From positions 1 to 64,000 of the forward strand of contig NZ_QURH01000199.1 in assembly GCF_003428695.1 (NCBI RefSeq): a stretch of 64,000 nt of DNA, read 5' to 3'. Shown piece after piece: positions 51,766 to 60,870 of the stretch. Source of the DNA: Actinomadura logoneensis (GTDB lineage Bacteria; Actinomycetota; Actinomycetes; Streptosporangiales; Streptosporangiaceae). The notes under the pieces are model-generated. The model searched no databases and was not told the origin of the DNA. It worked only from the letters and a program-made list of their open reading frames with translations. Each line of letters opens with the position of its first letter. The first letter of the stretch is position 1. The position numbers and the translations under genes were made by a program.

Positions 51766-52335
51766 GTGCTCCGAGGGTGGCACGACTGGATCGGGACGTA
51801 CACCGGCGTAGTGCTCATCACGATGGCCGAGCTGCCGTTCGTCGCCCTCGCGGTGTGTGCGCTGGCACTACGGCGGCGCGCCGGTGGCGCCTCGCACGGT
51901 CGGGCATGGGGCCGGTCGCTGAGCGAGGTCGGCCTCGTCTACGGAACGCTGCCGTGGCTCTGGGCGATCATGATTCCGGGGAGCCGGGCGGGCGCCGTCC
52001 CCGGCCGGGTGAGCCTGGTGCCGCTGCGCGATCTCCTGGCGATCGCCGCGGGCGACACGGGGACGGCGGTGGGCCAGATCGTCGGCAACCTGCTGGTGTT
52101 CGCGGCGCTGGGGGCCCTCGCCCCGCTGCGGTTCCGGAGCCTGGCGTCGGTGTGGCGGGTCCTGGCGCTCGCGGCGGCCCTCTCGATCCTGCTGGAGATC
52201 CTGCAGTACGTCCTGCGGCTGGACCGGGTGTCGTCCGTGGACGACGTCCTCCTCAACACCTCCGGGGCCGGACTGGCCGCCCTGGTGACACGCCGCTGGT
52301 GGCCGGCGGCCACCGAAGGTGGCCGATCGGACTGA
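51766..52335 (+). CDS. VanZ-family membrane protein
   Basis: 189 aa from a GTG at 51766 behind GGAGG. Four to five helices; the VanZ pattern is PLRDLLAIAAGDTG, QIVGNLLVFAALGALAPLRF and LLEILQYVLRLDRVSSVDDV with LLNTSGAGL (conserved N, E, Q and the final D-D..N motif). VanZ relatives give low-level teicoplanin or lipoglycopeptide tolerance or alter wall chemistry. The shared site motif links it to the two-component system just upstream. Confidence 0.87.
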   Translation: MLRGWHDWIGTYTGVVLITMAELPFVALAVCALALRRRAGGASHGRAWGRSLSEVGLVYGTLPWLWAIMIPGSRAGAVPGRVSLVPLRDLLAIAAGDTGTAVGQIVGNLLVFAALGALAPLRFRSLASVWRVLALAAALSILLEILQYVLRLDRVSSVDDVLLNTSGAGLAALVTRRWWPAATEGGRSD

Positions 52336-52357
52336 GCGGCCCCGGAGCGCCCGGGCG

Positions 52358-52795
52358 TCACCTCGGTCGCCGCCACAGCAGGACGACCGCCACCAGGCCG
52401 GCCAGGCAGGGGAGCACCTGGAGCCAGGCCAGGCGGGGCGCGAGCCCGACATCGCCGCTGGTGTCCCGGACGGTCAGGGCGGCGAGCGCGAAGCACACCG
52501 CGCCGACGAACAGGACGCCGGCCAACCAGGGAGCCCAACGCCTGCCGGTGCGCGCGGCCCAGATGGTGCCGAGCCAACCGATCAGCCCCAGCCCTCCCAC
52601 GATGGACAGGACCACCGTGTAGACGGTGACTGCTTCGTCCACCTGGCTCTGGCCGAACTCCGGGTACCCGGCGCGGACATGGTCGGCGAGGCCCGCCCGG
52701 TCGAGGAACGCGGCGAGCGTCGCGCCCACCGTGAGCACGGCCCCGCCGTACATCGCCGTGAGGGCTCCTCGTGCGCTGGTTCTCGGCGTGGTCAT
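52358..52795 (-). CDS. Four-helix membrane protein
   Basis: 145 aa with helices at about 11-31, 55-78, 87-108 and 120-140. The extracytoplasmic loop between the first two is acidic (YPEFGQSQVDEAV). Hypothetical family; such proteins are common in actinobacteria with no assigned role. It converges on the VanZ-like gene. An AT-rich dyad region upstream (52839-52877) may regulate it. Confidence 0.7.
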   Translation of the reverse strand: MTTPRTSARGALTAMYGGAVLTVGATLAAFLDRAGLADHVRAGYPEFGQSQVDEAVTVYTVVLSIVGGLGLIGWLGTIWAARTGRRWAPWLAGVLFVGAVCFALAALTVRDTSGDVGLAPRLAWLQVLPCLAGLVAVVLLWRRPR

Positions 52796-52838
52796 GCGTG
52801 AGTCCTTCCATGGGTGGACGGGCGGTCGCTTCTTACGA

Positions 52839-52877
52839 CGTATGTTTACCTCCGACGCAGCATACTTACAACATAAG
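52839..52877. promoter_or_regulatory. AT-rich dyad upstream of membrane-protein gene
   Basis: TATGTT (52841-52846) and AACATA (52870-52875), with GTATG/CATAC inside, form a spaced inverted repeat in an unusually AT-rich pocket 44-80 bases before the start at 52795. It looks like a TetR- or MarR-type site, but no adjacent regulator gene exists. Confidence 0.4.
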
Positions 52878-52948
52878 AATCAGCCTTGTGGGCGACGTCA
52901 CCGAAGCGGCGACGGCGGCCGGCCTGCGCACGTCGGGCCGCGGTCGCC

Positions 52949-53881
52949 TCAGCGGACGCCGTGGTGCGGGCGGAGCACGATCTTGCCGTGGGTGTGCCGC
53001 CGCTCCAGTTCGGCGAACGCCTCCCGCACCTCGTCCAGGGAGTAGGCGCGGGCGATCGGCACCTCGAGGTCACCGCGGGCGGCGAGCCGGGCCAGTTCAC
53101 CGACGACCACCGCGCACGCCGCGGCACCCTCGCCGTAGGTCCGCGCGCCGACCCTCGCCGCGGCGGCCCAGTCGCGGATCGTGTCGATCCGCTCGGGACG
53201 GACGCCCAGCTCCACCGCCAGGTCCACGTAACCGTCCCCGAAGGTGTCGATGAACGCGTCCACCGTGCCGCCGGAAGCCTTCCGGATCCGGTCGGCCACC
53301 CCCGTCCCGTACTCGACCGGGACGACGCCGTGCCGCCTCAGCCAGGCGTGGTTGCGTTCGCTCGCCAGCCCGATCACCGTGGCGCCCCGCCGCCGTGCGA
53401 GCTGGACGGCGAGGGAGCCGACGCCGCCCGCCGCGCCGGAGACGACCACCGTGTCGGACGGGCCGGGATCGACCGCGAACACGGTGGCGTACGCGGTCGT
53501 CCCCGCGACGTACAGGGATCCGGCGACGTCCCAGGGCAGGTTCTCCGGACGCACGGTCAGGTTCACGTCGTCCACCACCACGAACTCCGCGTGGCTGGCG
53601 CGCGTATGGACGAAGCCCAGGACCTCGTCGCCCACCGCGAAGCCGCGCGCCTGCGGCCCGGTCGCCACCACCACACCGGCCAGGTCGCTGCCCTGCCCGG
53701 ACGGGAATGTCGCAGGCCAGCGCCCGTGCCGCGCGCCCTGCCGGATCATCACCTCGCCGGGCTGGATCCCGGCCGCGCGGACCTGGACGAGCACCTGGCC
53801 CGGGCCGGGGACGGGACGCTCCACCTCTTCCACCCGCAGGACGTCGAGCCCGCCGTACTCGTGGAACCGCACAGCCTTCAT
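52949..53881 (-). CDS. Quinone oxidoreductase-like, zinc-free MDR enzyme
   Basis: 310 aa from the ATG at 53881. The N-terminus MKAVRFHEYGGLDVLRVEEV and the NADPH loop VVSGAAGGVGSLAVQLARRR are those of QOR-type medium-chain reductases. No catalytic Cys/His/Glu zinc set or structural four-Cys lobe is present. It ends with the usual SLDEVREAFAELERRHTHGK. It probably reduces quinones or enones using NADPH. It is divergent from an MmyB-like regulator, the likely controller. Confidence 0.9.
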   Translation of the reverse strand: MKAVRFHEYGGLDVLRVEEVERPVPGPGQVLVQVRAAGIQPGEVMIRQGARHGRWPATFPSGQGSDLAGVVVATGPQARGFAVGDEVLGFVHTRASHAEFVVVDDVNLTVRPENLPWDVAGSLYVAGTTAYATVFAVDPGPSDTVVVSGAAGGVGSLAVQLARRRGATVIGLASERNHAWLRRHGVVPVEYGTGVADRIRKASGGTVDAFIDTFGDGYVDLAVELGVRPERIDTIRDWAAAARVGARTYGEGAAACAVVVGELARLAARGDLEVPIARAYSLDEVREAFAELERRHTHGKIVLRPHHGVR

Positions 53882-54002
53882 CGCGTGACCACCGCTCTTC
53901 CCTCGTCGATGCACCGACTATGCGGTCGTCCGCGCCGGGCGAGAAGCGGAGCGTCCTCCCTAGGATCGGCGGTCCGAGGACGCGGGTGGTATCACTGCCC
54001 GC

Positions 54003-54869
54003 ATGGGGATGCACCGCGACGACCTCGCCGATTTCCTCCGCCGCTCCCGGGCCCGGCTCTCGCCGCGGGACGTCGGGCTGGTCGAGGGGCCGAGGCGGCG
54101 CACGCCCGGCCTGCGGCGGGAGGAGGTCGCGGCGCTCGCCGGGATGTCGGCCGACTACTACATGCGGCTGGAGCAGGCCCGCAGCCCGCAGCCGTCCACG
54201 CAGATGCTCGCCGCCCTGACGCGGGCGCTGCGGCTGACCCTGGACGAGCGGGACCACCTGTACCTGCTCGCCGGGCACCGTCCGCCGGAGGGCGCGCGGG
54301 CGGGGGAGTACCTCCGGCCGAGCCTTCTGTACCTGCTGGACCGGCTGGACGGCGTCCCGGTGCAGGTGCTGAGCGACCTGGGCGACCTGCTGGCGCAGAA
54401 CGACATGGCGCAGGCGCTGTTCGGATGCGTGTGCTCGGTGGCGCGCGAGGACCGCAACATCGTGCTGCGCTGGTTCACCGAGCCGGACGTGCGCGGCCAC
54501 TTCGCCGCCGAGGAGCACGCGGAGGTCGCCCGGCAACTGGTCGCGGACCTGCGCGCGGCGGTGGCCCGCCGGGGCAACGACGAGGCGTCCCGGGAGCTCG
54601 TCGCGCGGCTCAGCGCGGCCGGCCCGGAGTTCACCGCGCTGTGGGAGCGGCACGAGGTCGCCGTCCGCCGATCACATCCGTACCGGCTCACGCATCCCGA
54701 GCTGGGGCCGATCGAGTTCGACTGCGAGGTGCTGGCGATGCCCGCGACGGACCAGCGGCTCCGGGTCTTCACACCGCCGCCCGGGGGTGCCGACGCGCTG
54801 GACATGCTCCGCGCACTCGGCCCGCGCCACCGGCACGACACCGCCGCGACGCGCCCTGCCACCACCTAG
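54003..54869 (+). CDS. Helix-turn-helix regulator with MmyB-like domain
   Basis: 288 aa. The N-terminal Xre-like helix-turn-helix (RRRTPGLRREEVAALAGMSA, DYYMRLEQARSPQPSTQMLA) is followed from about 105 by the MmyB-like ligand-binding PAS-type domain (VPVQVLSDLGDLLAQNDMAQ, HPELGPIEFDCEVLAMPATD). This large actinobacterial family usually controls the adjacent divergent oxidoreductase gene, as here; the ligand may be a lipid or small aromatic. Confidence 0.92.
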   Translation: MGMHRDDLADFLRRSRARLSPRDVGLVEGPRRRTPGLRREEVAALAGMSADYYMRLEQARSPQPSTQMLAALTRALRLTLDERDHLYLLAGHRPPEGARAGEYLRPSLLYLLDRLDGVPVQVLSDLGDLLAQNDMAQALFGCVCSVAREDRNIVLRWFTEPDVRGHFAAEEHAEVARQLVADLRAAVARRGNDEASRELVARLSAAGPEFTALWERHEVAVRRSHPYRLTHPELGPIEFDCEVLAMPATDQRLRVFTPPPGGADALDMLRALGPRHRHDTAATRPATT

Positions 54870-54948
54870 AAGCGACCGTCTCCGCGAGGCTGGAAGGCGC
54901 GTACGGCCGGAGCCGGGTTTGTCCGTGGGACGGCCTAGGGTGACGGCC

Positions 54949-55065
54949 ATGATCGACGTCGAGATCCGCGCGCGGGCCGCCGACCGGGACGGACAGGTCA
55001 CGAGCGCGCCCCGTGCGCCGGTCCTGTGCCCGCGGTCGGTGGCGCTGCTGGGAGGCCGCGGGTGA
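54949..55065 (+). CDS. Possible 38-aa upstream ORF coupled to DUF4132 gene
   Basis: From an ATG at 54949 the frame reads MIDVEIRARAADRDGQVTSA and ends with a TGA overlapping the GTG start of the DUF4132 gene (GTGA). A TAGGGT hexamer about 13 bases before the ATG could be a -10 box of a leaderless message. The peptide has no known family; translation itself may serve only to couple the next gene. Confidence 0.35.
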   Translation: MIDVEIRARAADRDGQVTSAPRAPVLCPRSVALLGGRG

Positions 55066-57248
55066 TCGAACGTCCCGTCCCGGACGAGTACGTCGAGTTC
55101 GTCGGCGAACAGCGCGCCACGCTGCGGCGGCTGGCCGACGAGGCGCGCGCGGCGGCGGACGCGGGCGATCTCGCGGCCCTGCGGGCCCTCGCGGAGCGGC
55201 TCCGGCTCCAGATCGAGGACGGCGACGACCGGGTGTACGGCAACCTGGAGCCGCACCTCGGCGACATCGTCGCCGACCTCGACGCGCTCTACGACGCCGC
55301 CTTCCCGGTCACCGACCCGGACGACGTCTCCGAGGTGCTGGCCGCGCCGTGGCCCTCGGCCCACCGGAAAGCCCTCCTCGCCGCGTGTCTCGGATGCGAC
55401 GTCCGGCACCGGCTGCTGCTGGACGACGTGGCGGAGCGGGCCATCGCCGCCGCCGACACGCGCCTGCTGCGGCTGCTCGTCCTCACGCCGCTGGGCTTCA
55501 CACAGCGGACGGTCGTCGCGCGCATACTCGACGCGCTGCACCGGGCCGGCGACCTGGACGCGGCCGTGGTCGAACGGGCCTTCACCGACGACCCCTGGCT
55601 CGGCCGCGCCACCCACGGCGATCCGCCCCTGGGCTGCGCGGACGCGCTGCGCGACCACCTGGACGAGCTGACCTGGAGGCTCGTCTCCGCCTCGCCGCCG
55701 GCCGACCGCGACCGCCTTCCCCAGGTGCCGGCCCCGCGCGGCCTGCGGTTCGTCCGGGCGGCCCTCACCTGGCACGGCGCCCCCGAGGTCGCCGACCACC
55801 TCGGCGTCGCCGAGCTGACCGGCCCCGAACGCGCCACCCTGCTCGACCACCTGCGCGGACGCCCGGCGGACGAGCGCCGCCGCGTGTTCGGATGGCGGTT
55901 GAGCGCCGGTGACGCCGAGGCGTTCCTGCCGATGTTCGGGCTGGAGCGGACCGCGCCGCTGCTGCGGCTGATCCAGGCGATGCCCGCCGACGAGACCGTC
56001 CGCCAGGACCGGGCCGCGCTCCTGGCCGCAGTGGCGGAGGCCGGGCCGGACGCCGCCCGGCGGCTGCTGGAGCTCGTCCCCAACGAGCTGGTGTCGGCGG
56101 CCATGGGCTGGAACCGCGCCGCCGTCCTGAAGCGGGTCAAGCGCAACGCGCTGCAGGGCATCGCCGCGTTCGGCATGCTGCCCCTCGCCGCGGACGAGAC
56201 GGTCCTGGACCGCTACCTCGCGCTCCGCGAGATCGCCAAGAGGGGCCCCAAGCTCGGCCCCAACCGCAGGCACAGCCACGCCGCCGCCGTCTCGGTCGCC
56301 CTCGACCACCTGGCGCAGGTGACCGAATTCGCGGACGCGAGCCGCCTGGAATGGGACTGCGAGGCACGCCTCGGGAACGAGACGCCCACCGAAGCAGAGA
56401 TCGGCGACTACCGGGTCGAGCTGCGGTTCGACGGCGCCGATCCGACGCTCACGGTCGCCAGGGCGGGCAGGGCGTTGAAGTCGGTGCCGGCCGCCGTCCG
56501 GCAGGACCCGCGCTACCAGGAGCTGCGGGAACACCAGAAGCGACTCCAGGACCAGGCACGCAGGATGCGGACCGGGATGATCGAGCAGATGGTCTCGGTG
56601 TCCGCGACGCTGCAGCCGGACGAGCTGTCCCGTCTGCTGTCCCTGCCCGCCGGTGCGGCGATGCTGCCCCTGCTGGTCTGGCGCGACCGGGCGGGGACGA
56701 TCGGCCGGCTCGACCAGATCGACACGTCCGGGCCCGTCACCGCCGTCCACCCCGTCGAGCTGCGGGAACGCGGACTGCTCGCGCACTGGCAGGCGGAGTT
56801 CGAGCGGCGCGGCCACCCGCAGCCGGTCAAGCAGGTGTTCCGCGAGGTGTACGTCCTCACGCCGCCGGAGTGCGAGGCAGGGGAGGTGTCGCGGCGTTTC
56901 GCGGGGCGGACGGTGGACGGCAAGGTCGCGGGCCGGCTGCTGGCGGAACGCGGTTGGTTCACGCACGGCGAGTACGACGCGCACCAGGCGACCCGCGTCG
57001 TCGGGGACGGGCTGATCGCGGCGCTGCGCTGCGACTTCCACGGCTACTTCGGCATGGGGGAGGTCGTGGTCGGTGAGGTCCGCTTCCTGGCGGGCGGGCG
57101 CCGGGACGGAGGCCGCTACGGCTGCCCGACGGGGTCCGGGAGCGTCGGGGGCACGCCGGTCCCGCTGGCGGACGTGCCACCGGTGGCCTTCTCCGAGGTC
57201 ATGCGCGACCTGGATCTCGTGGTGTCGGTCGCCGGGCAGGAGCCGTAG
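55062..57248 (+). CDS. DUF4132 (MolR-like) protein
   Basis: 728 aa from a GTG at 55062, six bases after GGGAGG. A helical, HEAT-like N-terminal half (LRRLADEARAAADAGDLAAL, LLRLLVLTPLGFTQRTVVAR) precedes the DUF4132 part near 440-640 (LPAGAAMLPLLVWRDRAGTI, TAVHPVELRERGLLAHWQAE, QPVKQVFREVYVLTP). It ends with FAGRTVDGKVAGRLLAERGW and an RDLDLVVSVAG tail. E. coli MolR relatives are of uncertain role. It appears to be transcribed alone or with the small upstream ORF. Confidence 0.87.
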   Translation: MIERPVPDEYVEFVGEQRATLRRLADEARAAADAGDLAALRALAERLRLQIEDGDDRVYGNLEPHLGDIVADLDALYDAAFPVTDPDDVSEVLAAPWPSAHRKALLAACLGCDVRHRLLLDDVAERAIAAADTRLLRLLVLTPLGFTQRTVVARILDALHRAGDLDAAVVERAFTDDPWLGRATHGDPPLGCADALRDHLDELTWRLVSASPPADRDRLPQVPAPRGLRFVRAALTWHGAPEVADHLGVAELTGPERATLLDHLRGRPADERRRVFGWRLSAGDAEAFLPMFGLERTAPLLRLIQAMPADETVRQDRAALLAAVAEAGPDAARRLLELVPNELVSAAMGWNRAAVLKRVKRNALQGIAAFGMLPLAADETVLDRYLALREIAKRGPKLGPNRRHSHAAAVSVALDHLAQVTEFADASRLEWDCEARLGNETPTEAEIGDYRVELRFDGADPTLTVARAGRALKSVPAAVRQDPRYQELREHQKRLQDQARRMRTGMIEQMVSVSATLQPDELSRLLSLPAGAAMLPLLVWRDRAGTIGRLDQIDTSGPVTAVHPVELRERGLLAHWQAEFERRGHPQPVKQVFREVYVLTPPECEAGEVSRRFAGRTVDGKVAGRLLAERGWFTHGEYDAHQATRVVGDGLIAALRCDFHGYFGMGEVVVGEVRFLAGGRRDGGRYGCPTGSGSVGGTPVPLADVPPVAFSEVMRDLDLVVSVAGQEP

Positions 57249-57391
57249 GCGCGTCCACCCCGCCCCGAGATGTCTCCTCTTGATGCATTTGGGCAGTTTG
57301 TAGGGGTAGTGCGACCGGCGGGCACGGGGGATCACGCGCCCGGGGCCACCTGGCGTGCACCCCCGCCGATGGTTGAAAGAGGAGATTCTTC

Positions 57392-58414
57392 ATGCGTGGA
57401 GTAGTGCTGAACGGTCCCGGCGACGTGGGGGTGGTGGACCGCGAGGACCCGCGGATCGTCGAGCCGACCGACGCGATCATCAAGGTGACCGCCGCGTGCG
57501 TGTGCGGGTCGGACCTCTGGCCGTACCGGGGCGTCCAGAAGTCGACCGGCCCGGCCCCGATGGGCCACGAGTACGTCGGCGTGGTCGAGCAGGTCGGCGG
57601 CCAGGTGACCAGGGTGAAGCCCGGCGACTTCGTGGTCGGCTCGTTCTTCGCCTCGGACGACACCTGCGAGATCTGCCGGGCCGGTTACCAGTCCCGCTGC
57701 GTGAACGCCCAGCCGCTCGGGGCGATCGGAACGCAGGCGCAGTACGCCAGGATCCCGCTGGCCGACGGCACCCTGGTGGCCACCCCGGGCATGCCGGACG
57801 CGGACATCGTGCCGTCCCTGCTGGCGGCGTCCGATGTGTTGGGGACGGGTTGGTTCGGCGCGGTCGCCGCCGAGGTCGGCCCGGGCAAGACGGTCGCGGT
57901 CGTCGGCGACGGCGCGGTCGGCCTGCTCGGCGTGCTGGCCGCCAGGCGGCTGGGCGCGGAGCGGATCGTGATCTTCAGTCGCCACGCCGACCGGCAGAAG
58001 CTCGCCGCCGAGTACGGCGCCACCGACGTGATCGTGGAGCGGGGCGACGAGGGCGTCGCCCTGCTCAAGGAGATGACCGGCGGGCTGGGGGCGCACAGCG
58101 TCATCGAGGCCGTGGGCACGCAGGAGTCGATGATGCAGGCCATCCGCTCCACAAGGCCGGGCGGGCACGTCGGATACGTGGGCGTGGCGCACGGCGTGGC
58201 GATCCCCGGCGACGAGCTGTTCTTCTCCGGGGTGCACCTCCACGGCGGCCCCGCCCCGGTGCGGCGCTTCCTACCGGAGCTGGTGGACCTGATCTGGGAC
58301 CGGCGGATCGACCCCGGCAAGGTCTTCGACCTCACCCTGCCACTGGAGGACGCCGCCGAGGGCTACCGGGCCATGGACGAACGCCGCGCGATCAAGACCC
58401 TGCTCATCCCGTGA
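57392..58414 (+). CDS. Zinc-dependent alcohol dehydrogenase
   Basis: 340 aa with GAGGAG seven bases before the ATG. Catalytic zinc site: Cys38 (ACVCGSD), His59-Glu60 (MGHEYVGVV); a Cys-rich lobe CEICRAGYQSRC is the reduced structural site. Cofactor loop VAVVGDGAVGLLGVLAARRL (GxGxxG). LIWDRRIDPGKVFDLTLPLE is the typical C-terminus. It likely oxidises a small or sugar alcohol with NAD(P). It stands apart from its neighbours. Confidence 0.92.
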   Translation: MRGVVLNGPGDVGVVDREDPRIVEPTDAIIKVTAACVCGSDLWPYRGVQKSTGPAPMGHEYVGVVEQVGGQVTRVKPGDFVVGSFFASDDTCEICRAGYQSRCVNAQPLGAIGTQAQYARIPLADGTLVATPGMPDADIVPSLLAASDVLGTGWFGAVAAEVGPGKTVAVVGDGAVGLLGVLAARRLGAERIVIFSRHADRQKLAAEYGATDVIVERGDEGVALLKEMTGGLGAHSVIEAVGTQESMMQAIRSTRPGGHVGYVGVAHGVAIPGDELFFSGVHLHGGPAPVRRFLPELVDLIWDRRIDPGKVFDLTLPLEDAAEGYRAMDERRAIKTLLIP

Positions 58415-58426
58415 CGACACCCCCAA

Positions 58427-58438
58427 GGGCCGCGGCCC
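58427..58438. terminator. GC palindrome between converging genes
   Basis: GGGCCGCGGCCC is a perfect 12-bp palindrome, 13 bases after the alcohol dehydrogenase stop. Its location between converging genes suggests a terminator, but the stem is short. Confidence 0.35.
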
Positions 58439-58507
58439 CCACCGGCCATGTGGCGTCTCAGGGCGGGGCGCCGCCCATCCGCGAGGGTCAGCCGCGCCGG
58501 TCGCCCC

Positions 58508-59026
58508 TCAGCCGCGCCGGCTCTGCCAGCGCTCGACCAGGGCGGGCAGCTCCTGGAGCATGAAGCCGTAGAAGTCGCGCATCTCCTCCAGCCGGACGGC
58601 GGCCGGGGTGTCGGGGCCGGTCGCGGCGATGCCCTCCTCGGCGGCCTGAAGCATGGCCTGCAGGGTGGCGTTCTGGCCGGTCATCAGCGTCGCCCAGCAG
58701 CCGGGTCTGATGCGGTAGTGCTCGCGGCGGCTGCCGGGGGCGGGGACGCGTTCGATCAGCCCCACGGTGGACAACATCTTGATCGCGCCGGACACGCTCC
58801 CGGAGCTGATCCCGAGCCATTCGGCGAGATCGGGGGCGGTGACGGCGTCCACGTCGGCGAACAGCAGCGCCGCGAGCACACGCGCGGTGGCCTTCTGCAT
58901 CCCGCCCTGGGCCAGCGTCAACGCCAGCCGCTCGGCCGCCTCGCCGGTGCCGCCGTCACGCCCGCCCGATCGCGCGTCCGATCGCGCGTCCGTCCGGCCA
59001 TCCGGCTGCCGGGTGGTGTCTGCCAA
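58508..59026 (-). CDS. GbsR/MarR-family regulator of the ABC exporter
   Basis: 172 aa from a TTG at 59026, chosen because AGGAGGG lies exactly six bases upstream. A charged N-terminal tail holds a DARSDARS repeat (a 12-bp tandem duplication). The winged helix follows: ARVLAALLFADVDAVTAPDL, AEWLGISSGSVSGAIKML and GLIERVPAPGSRREHYRI, as in GbsR-like proteins. It is divergent from the ABC transporter genes, whose promoter overlaps a dyad, so it is most likely their repressor. Confidence 0.87.
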   Translation of the reverse strand: MADTTRQPDGRTDARSDARSGGRDGGTGEAAERLALTLAQGGMQKATARVLAALLFADVDAVTAPDLAEWLGISSGSVSGAIKMLSTVGLIERVPAPGSRREHYRIRPGCWATLMTGQNATLQAMLQAAEEGIAATGPDTPAAVRLEEMRDFYGFMLQELPALVERWQSRRG

Positions 59027-59074
59027 GGTCGTCCCTCCTGCCGATCGCGTGGTGGAAGTTTAACAGCTCTGAGT

Positions 59075-59112
59075 CTTCAAAAATCTCTGAAGCTTCCGAT
59101 ATGTTCATGACA
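59075..59112 (+). promoter_or_regulatory. Probable leaderless promoter and operator of ABC genes
   Basis: TTCAAA (59076-59081) and TATGTT (59100-59105) are spaced 18 bases; transcription would begin at or next to the A of the ATG at 59112. CTTCA/TGAAG arms (59075-59079, 59088-59092) overlap the -35 box. No Shine-Dalgarno sequence precedes the ATG. Confidence 0.55.
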
Positions 59113-60011
59113 TGACCACGGCGATCGAGCTGACCGAGCTCACCAAGACCTACTCCCGCGGACGCGCCGCCCGGCGTGGCCTGGACGGACTGACGCTCAG
59201 CGTCCGGGCCGGGGAGGTGTTCGGCTACCTGGGGCCGAACGGCGCCGGCAAGTCCACGACCATCAGGCTGCTGCTCGACCTGATCCGCCCGACCTCCGGG
59301 ACCGTCCGGGTGCTGGGCCTGGACCCGCGGCGCGACGCGGTCGAGCTGCACCGCCGCGTCGGCTACCTCGCCGGGGACTTCGTCGCCGACGGCCGCCAGA
59401 GCGCCGGCGAGTGCCTGGCGTTCCTGGCCGCGCTGCGCGGCGGCGTCCCCGCCGCGCGGATCGGCGAGCTGGCCGAGCGGCTGGGGCTCGACCCGTCCGC
59501 GCGGATCCGCAGCCTCTCCAAGGGCAACCGGCAGAAGGTCGGGCTCGTCCAGGCGTTCATGCACCGCCCCGACCTGCTGATCCTGGACGAGCCGACCTCC
59601 GGTCTCGACCCCCTGGTGCAGCAGACCTTCCTCGACATGGTCGCCGAGGCCAGGACCGCGGGGCAGACGGTGTTCATGTCGAGCCACATCATGAGCGAGG
59701 TCGAGGCCGTGGCCGACCGGGTCGCGATCATCCGCGAGGGCCGCCTCGTCGCCGCCGACACCGTCGCGGCGCTCCGCGCCCGCTCCCTGCTCGAGGTCCG
59801 GATCGACTTCGCCGCACCCGTTCCCGAGGCCGAGTTCGCGGCCCTGCCCGGCGTCACCGGCCTGCGCCTCGACGGCACGACCCTGACCTGCCACGTGGAC
59901 GGCGCGCCCGACGCCCTGCTCAAGGCCGCCGCCCGGCACACCGTCATCGGCCTGCGCGCCGACACCCAGGATCTCGAAGAGCTCTTCCAGAGCTACTACG
60001 CCGCCGCCTGA
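59112..60011 (+). CDS. ABC transporter ATP-binding protein
   Basis: 299 aa. Walker A is GPNGAGKST (41-49); the signature is LSKGNRQKVGLVQAFMHRPD, the variant used by this export subgroup; Walker B is LLILDEPTSGLDP (Asp159, Glu160); the H-loop is in FMSSHIMSEVEAVADRVAII. A C-terminal domain of about 80 residues is of the drug/lantibiotic exporter type. It drives the permease encoded 30 bases downstream. Confidence 0.94.
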   Translation: MTTAIELTELTKTYSRGRAARRGLDGLTLSVRAGEVFGYLGPNGAGKSTTIRLLLDLIRPTSGTVRVLGLDPRRDAVELHRRVGYLAGDFVADGRQSAGECLAFLAALRGGVPAARIGELAERLGLDPSARIRSLSKGNRQKVGLVQAFMHRPDLLILDEPTSGLDPLVQQTFLDMVAEARTAGQTVFMSSHIMSEVEAVADRVAIIREGRLVAADTVAALRARSLLEVRIDFAAPVPEAEFAALPGVTGLRLDGTTLTCHVDGAPDALLKAAARHTVIGLRADTQDLEELFQSYYAAA

Positions 60012-60041
60012 CCCGCCCGTCTCCCCCCTGAAGGAGCCCCC

Positions 60042-60863
60042 ATGACCAGCACCGGGAACGCCGTCCCGCTCTCAGCCCACGCCTTCACCCGTTCGGTCTT
60101 CACCAAGACCCTGCACGACAACCGCCGGATCTTCACCGTCTGGGCACTGGCCACGGCCGCGCTCGCGATGCTGTACGCCGCCTACTACCCGCAGGTCAGC
60201 GCGAACACCGCCGCCAAGATCCCCGACGCGTTGCGCGGGTTCGGCCTCAGTGACACCGCCGACGCGGCCGGATACTTGCAGGGCGCGGTGTTCGGCCTGC
60301 TCGTCCCGCTGCTGGCCACGTTCTACGGCGCGGCCACCGGCGCCCGCATGATCTCCGCGGACGAGGACAGCGGCTACCTCGACCTGGTGCTCGCCCACCC
60401 GGTCAGCCGCACGCGCCTGCTGCTGCAGCGCTACGCCGCCCTGGCGGCCGGCGGCGTGGCCATCGCCGCCGCCGTCCTGCTGGCGATGCTGGCCGTCCGG
60501 TCCGGCGCCCACCTGGGCGCCGTCAGCGTCACGGGGTTCGCGGCCCAGGCCGTCCACCTGGCCCTGCTGATGCTGCTGTTCGGAGCGTTGGGCACCGCGC
60601 TGGGCGCAGCGACCGGCCGGCCGCGCGCCACGGTCTTCGGCGTCACCGCCGCCATCGGCGTGGCGTCCTACGCCCTCAACGGCTTCGCCCCGCAGATCGG
60701 CGCGGACGGGCTGCGCTACGCCACGCCGTTCCACTACTACATCGGCACCCACCCGCTGACCGAGGGGTTCCAGCCGCTCCCGATCCTGACGATGGCCGCC
60801 GCGACGGCCGTCCTGCTGGCGGTCGGGGCGTGGCGCTTCGACCGCCGCGACCTCGGACGCTGA
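60042..60863 (+). CDS. ABC-2-type permease
   Basis: 273 aa, behind AAGGAG. Six predicted helices (about 25-45, 78-100, 130-150, 158-185, 192-212 and 240-265). TRSVFTKTLHDNRRIFTVWA and ARMISADEDSGYLDLVLAHP, followed by VSRTRLLLQRY, are the ABC-2 export permease landmarks. It forms an exporter with the ATPase encoded directly before it; the substrate is unknown. Control probably lies with the divergent GbsR-like regulator. Confidence 0.9.
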   Translation: MTSTGNAVPLSAHAFTRSVFTKTLHDNRRIFTVWALATAALAMLYAAYYPQVSANTAAKIPDALRGFGLSDTADAAGYLQGAVFGLLVPLLATFYGAATGARMISADEDSGYLDLVLAHPVSRTRLLLQRYAALAAGGVAIAAAVLLAMLAVRSGAHLGAVSVTGFAAQAVHLALLMLLFGALGTALGAATGRPRATVFGVTAAIGVASYALNGFAPQIGADGLRYATPFHYYIGTHPLTEGFQPLPILTMAAATAVLLAVGAWRFDRRDLGR

Positions 60864-60870
60864 ACCGACT

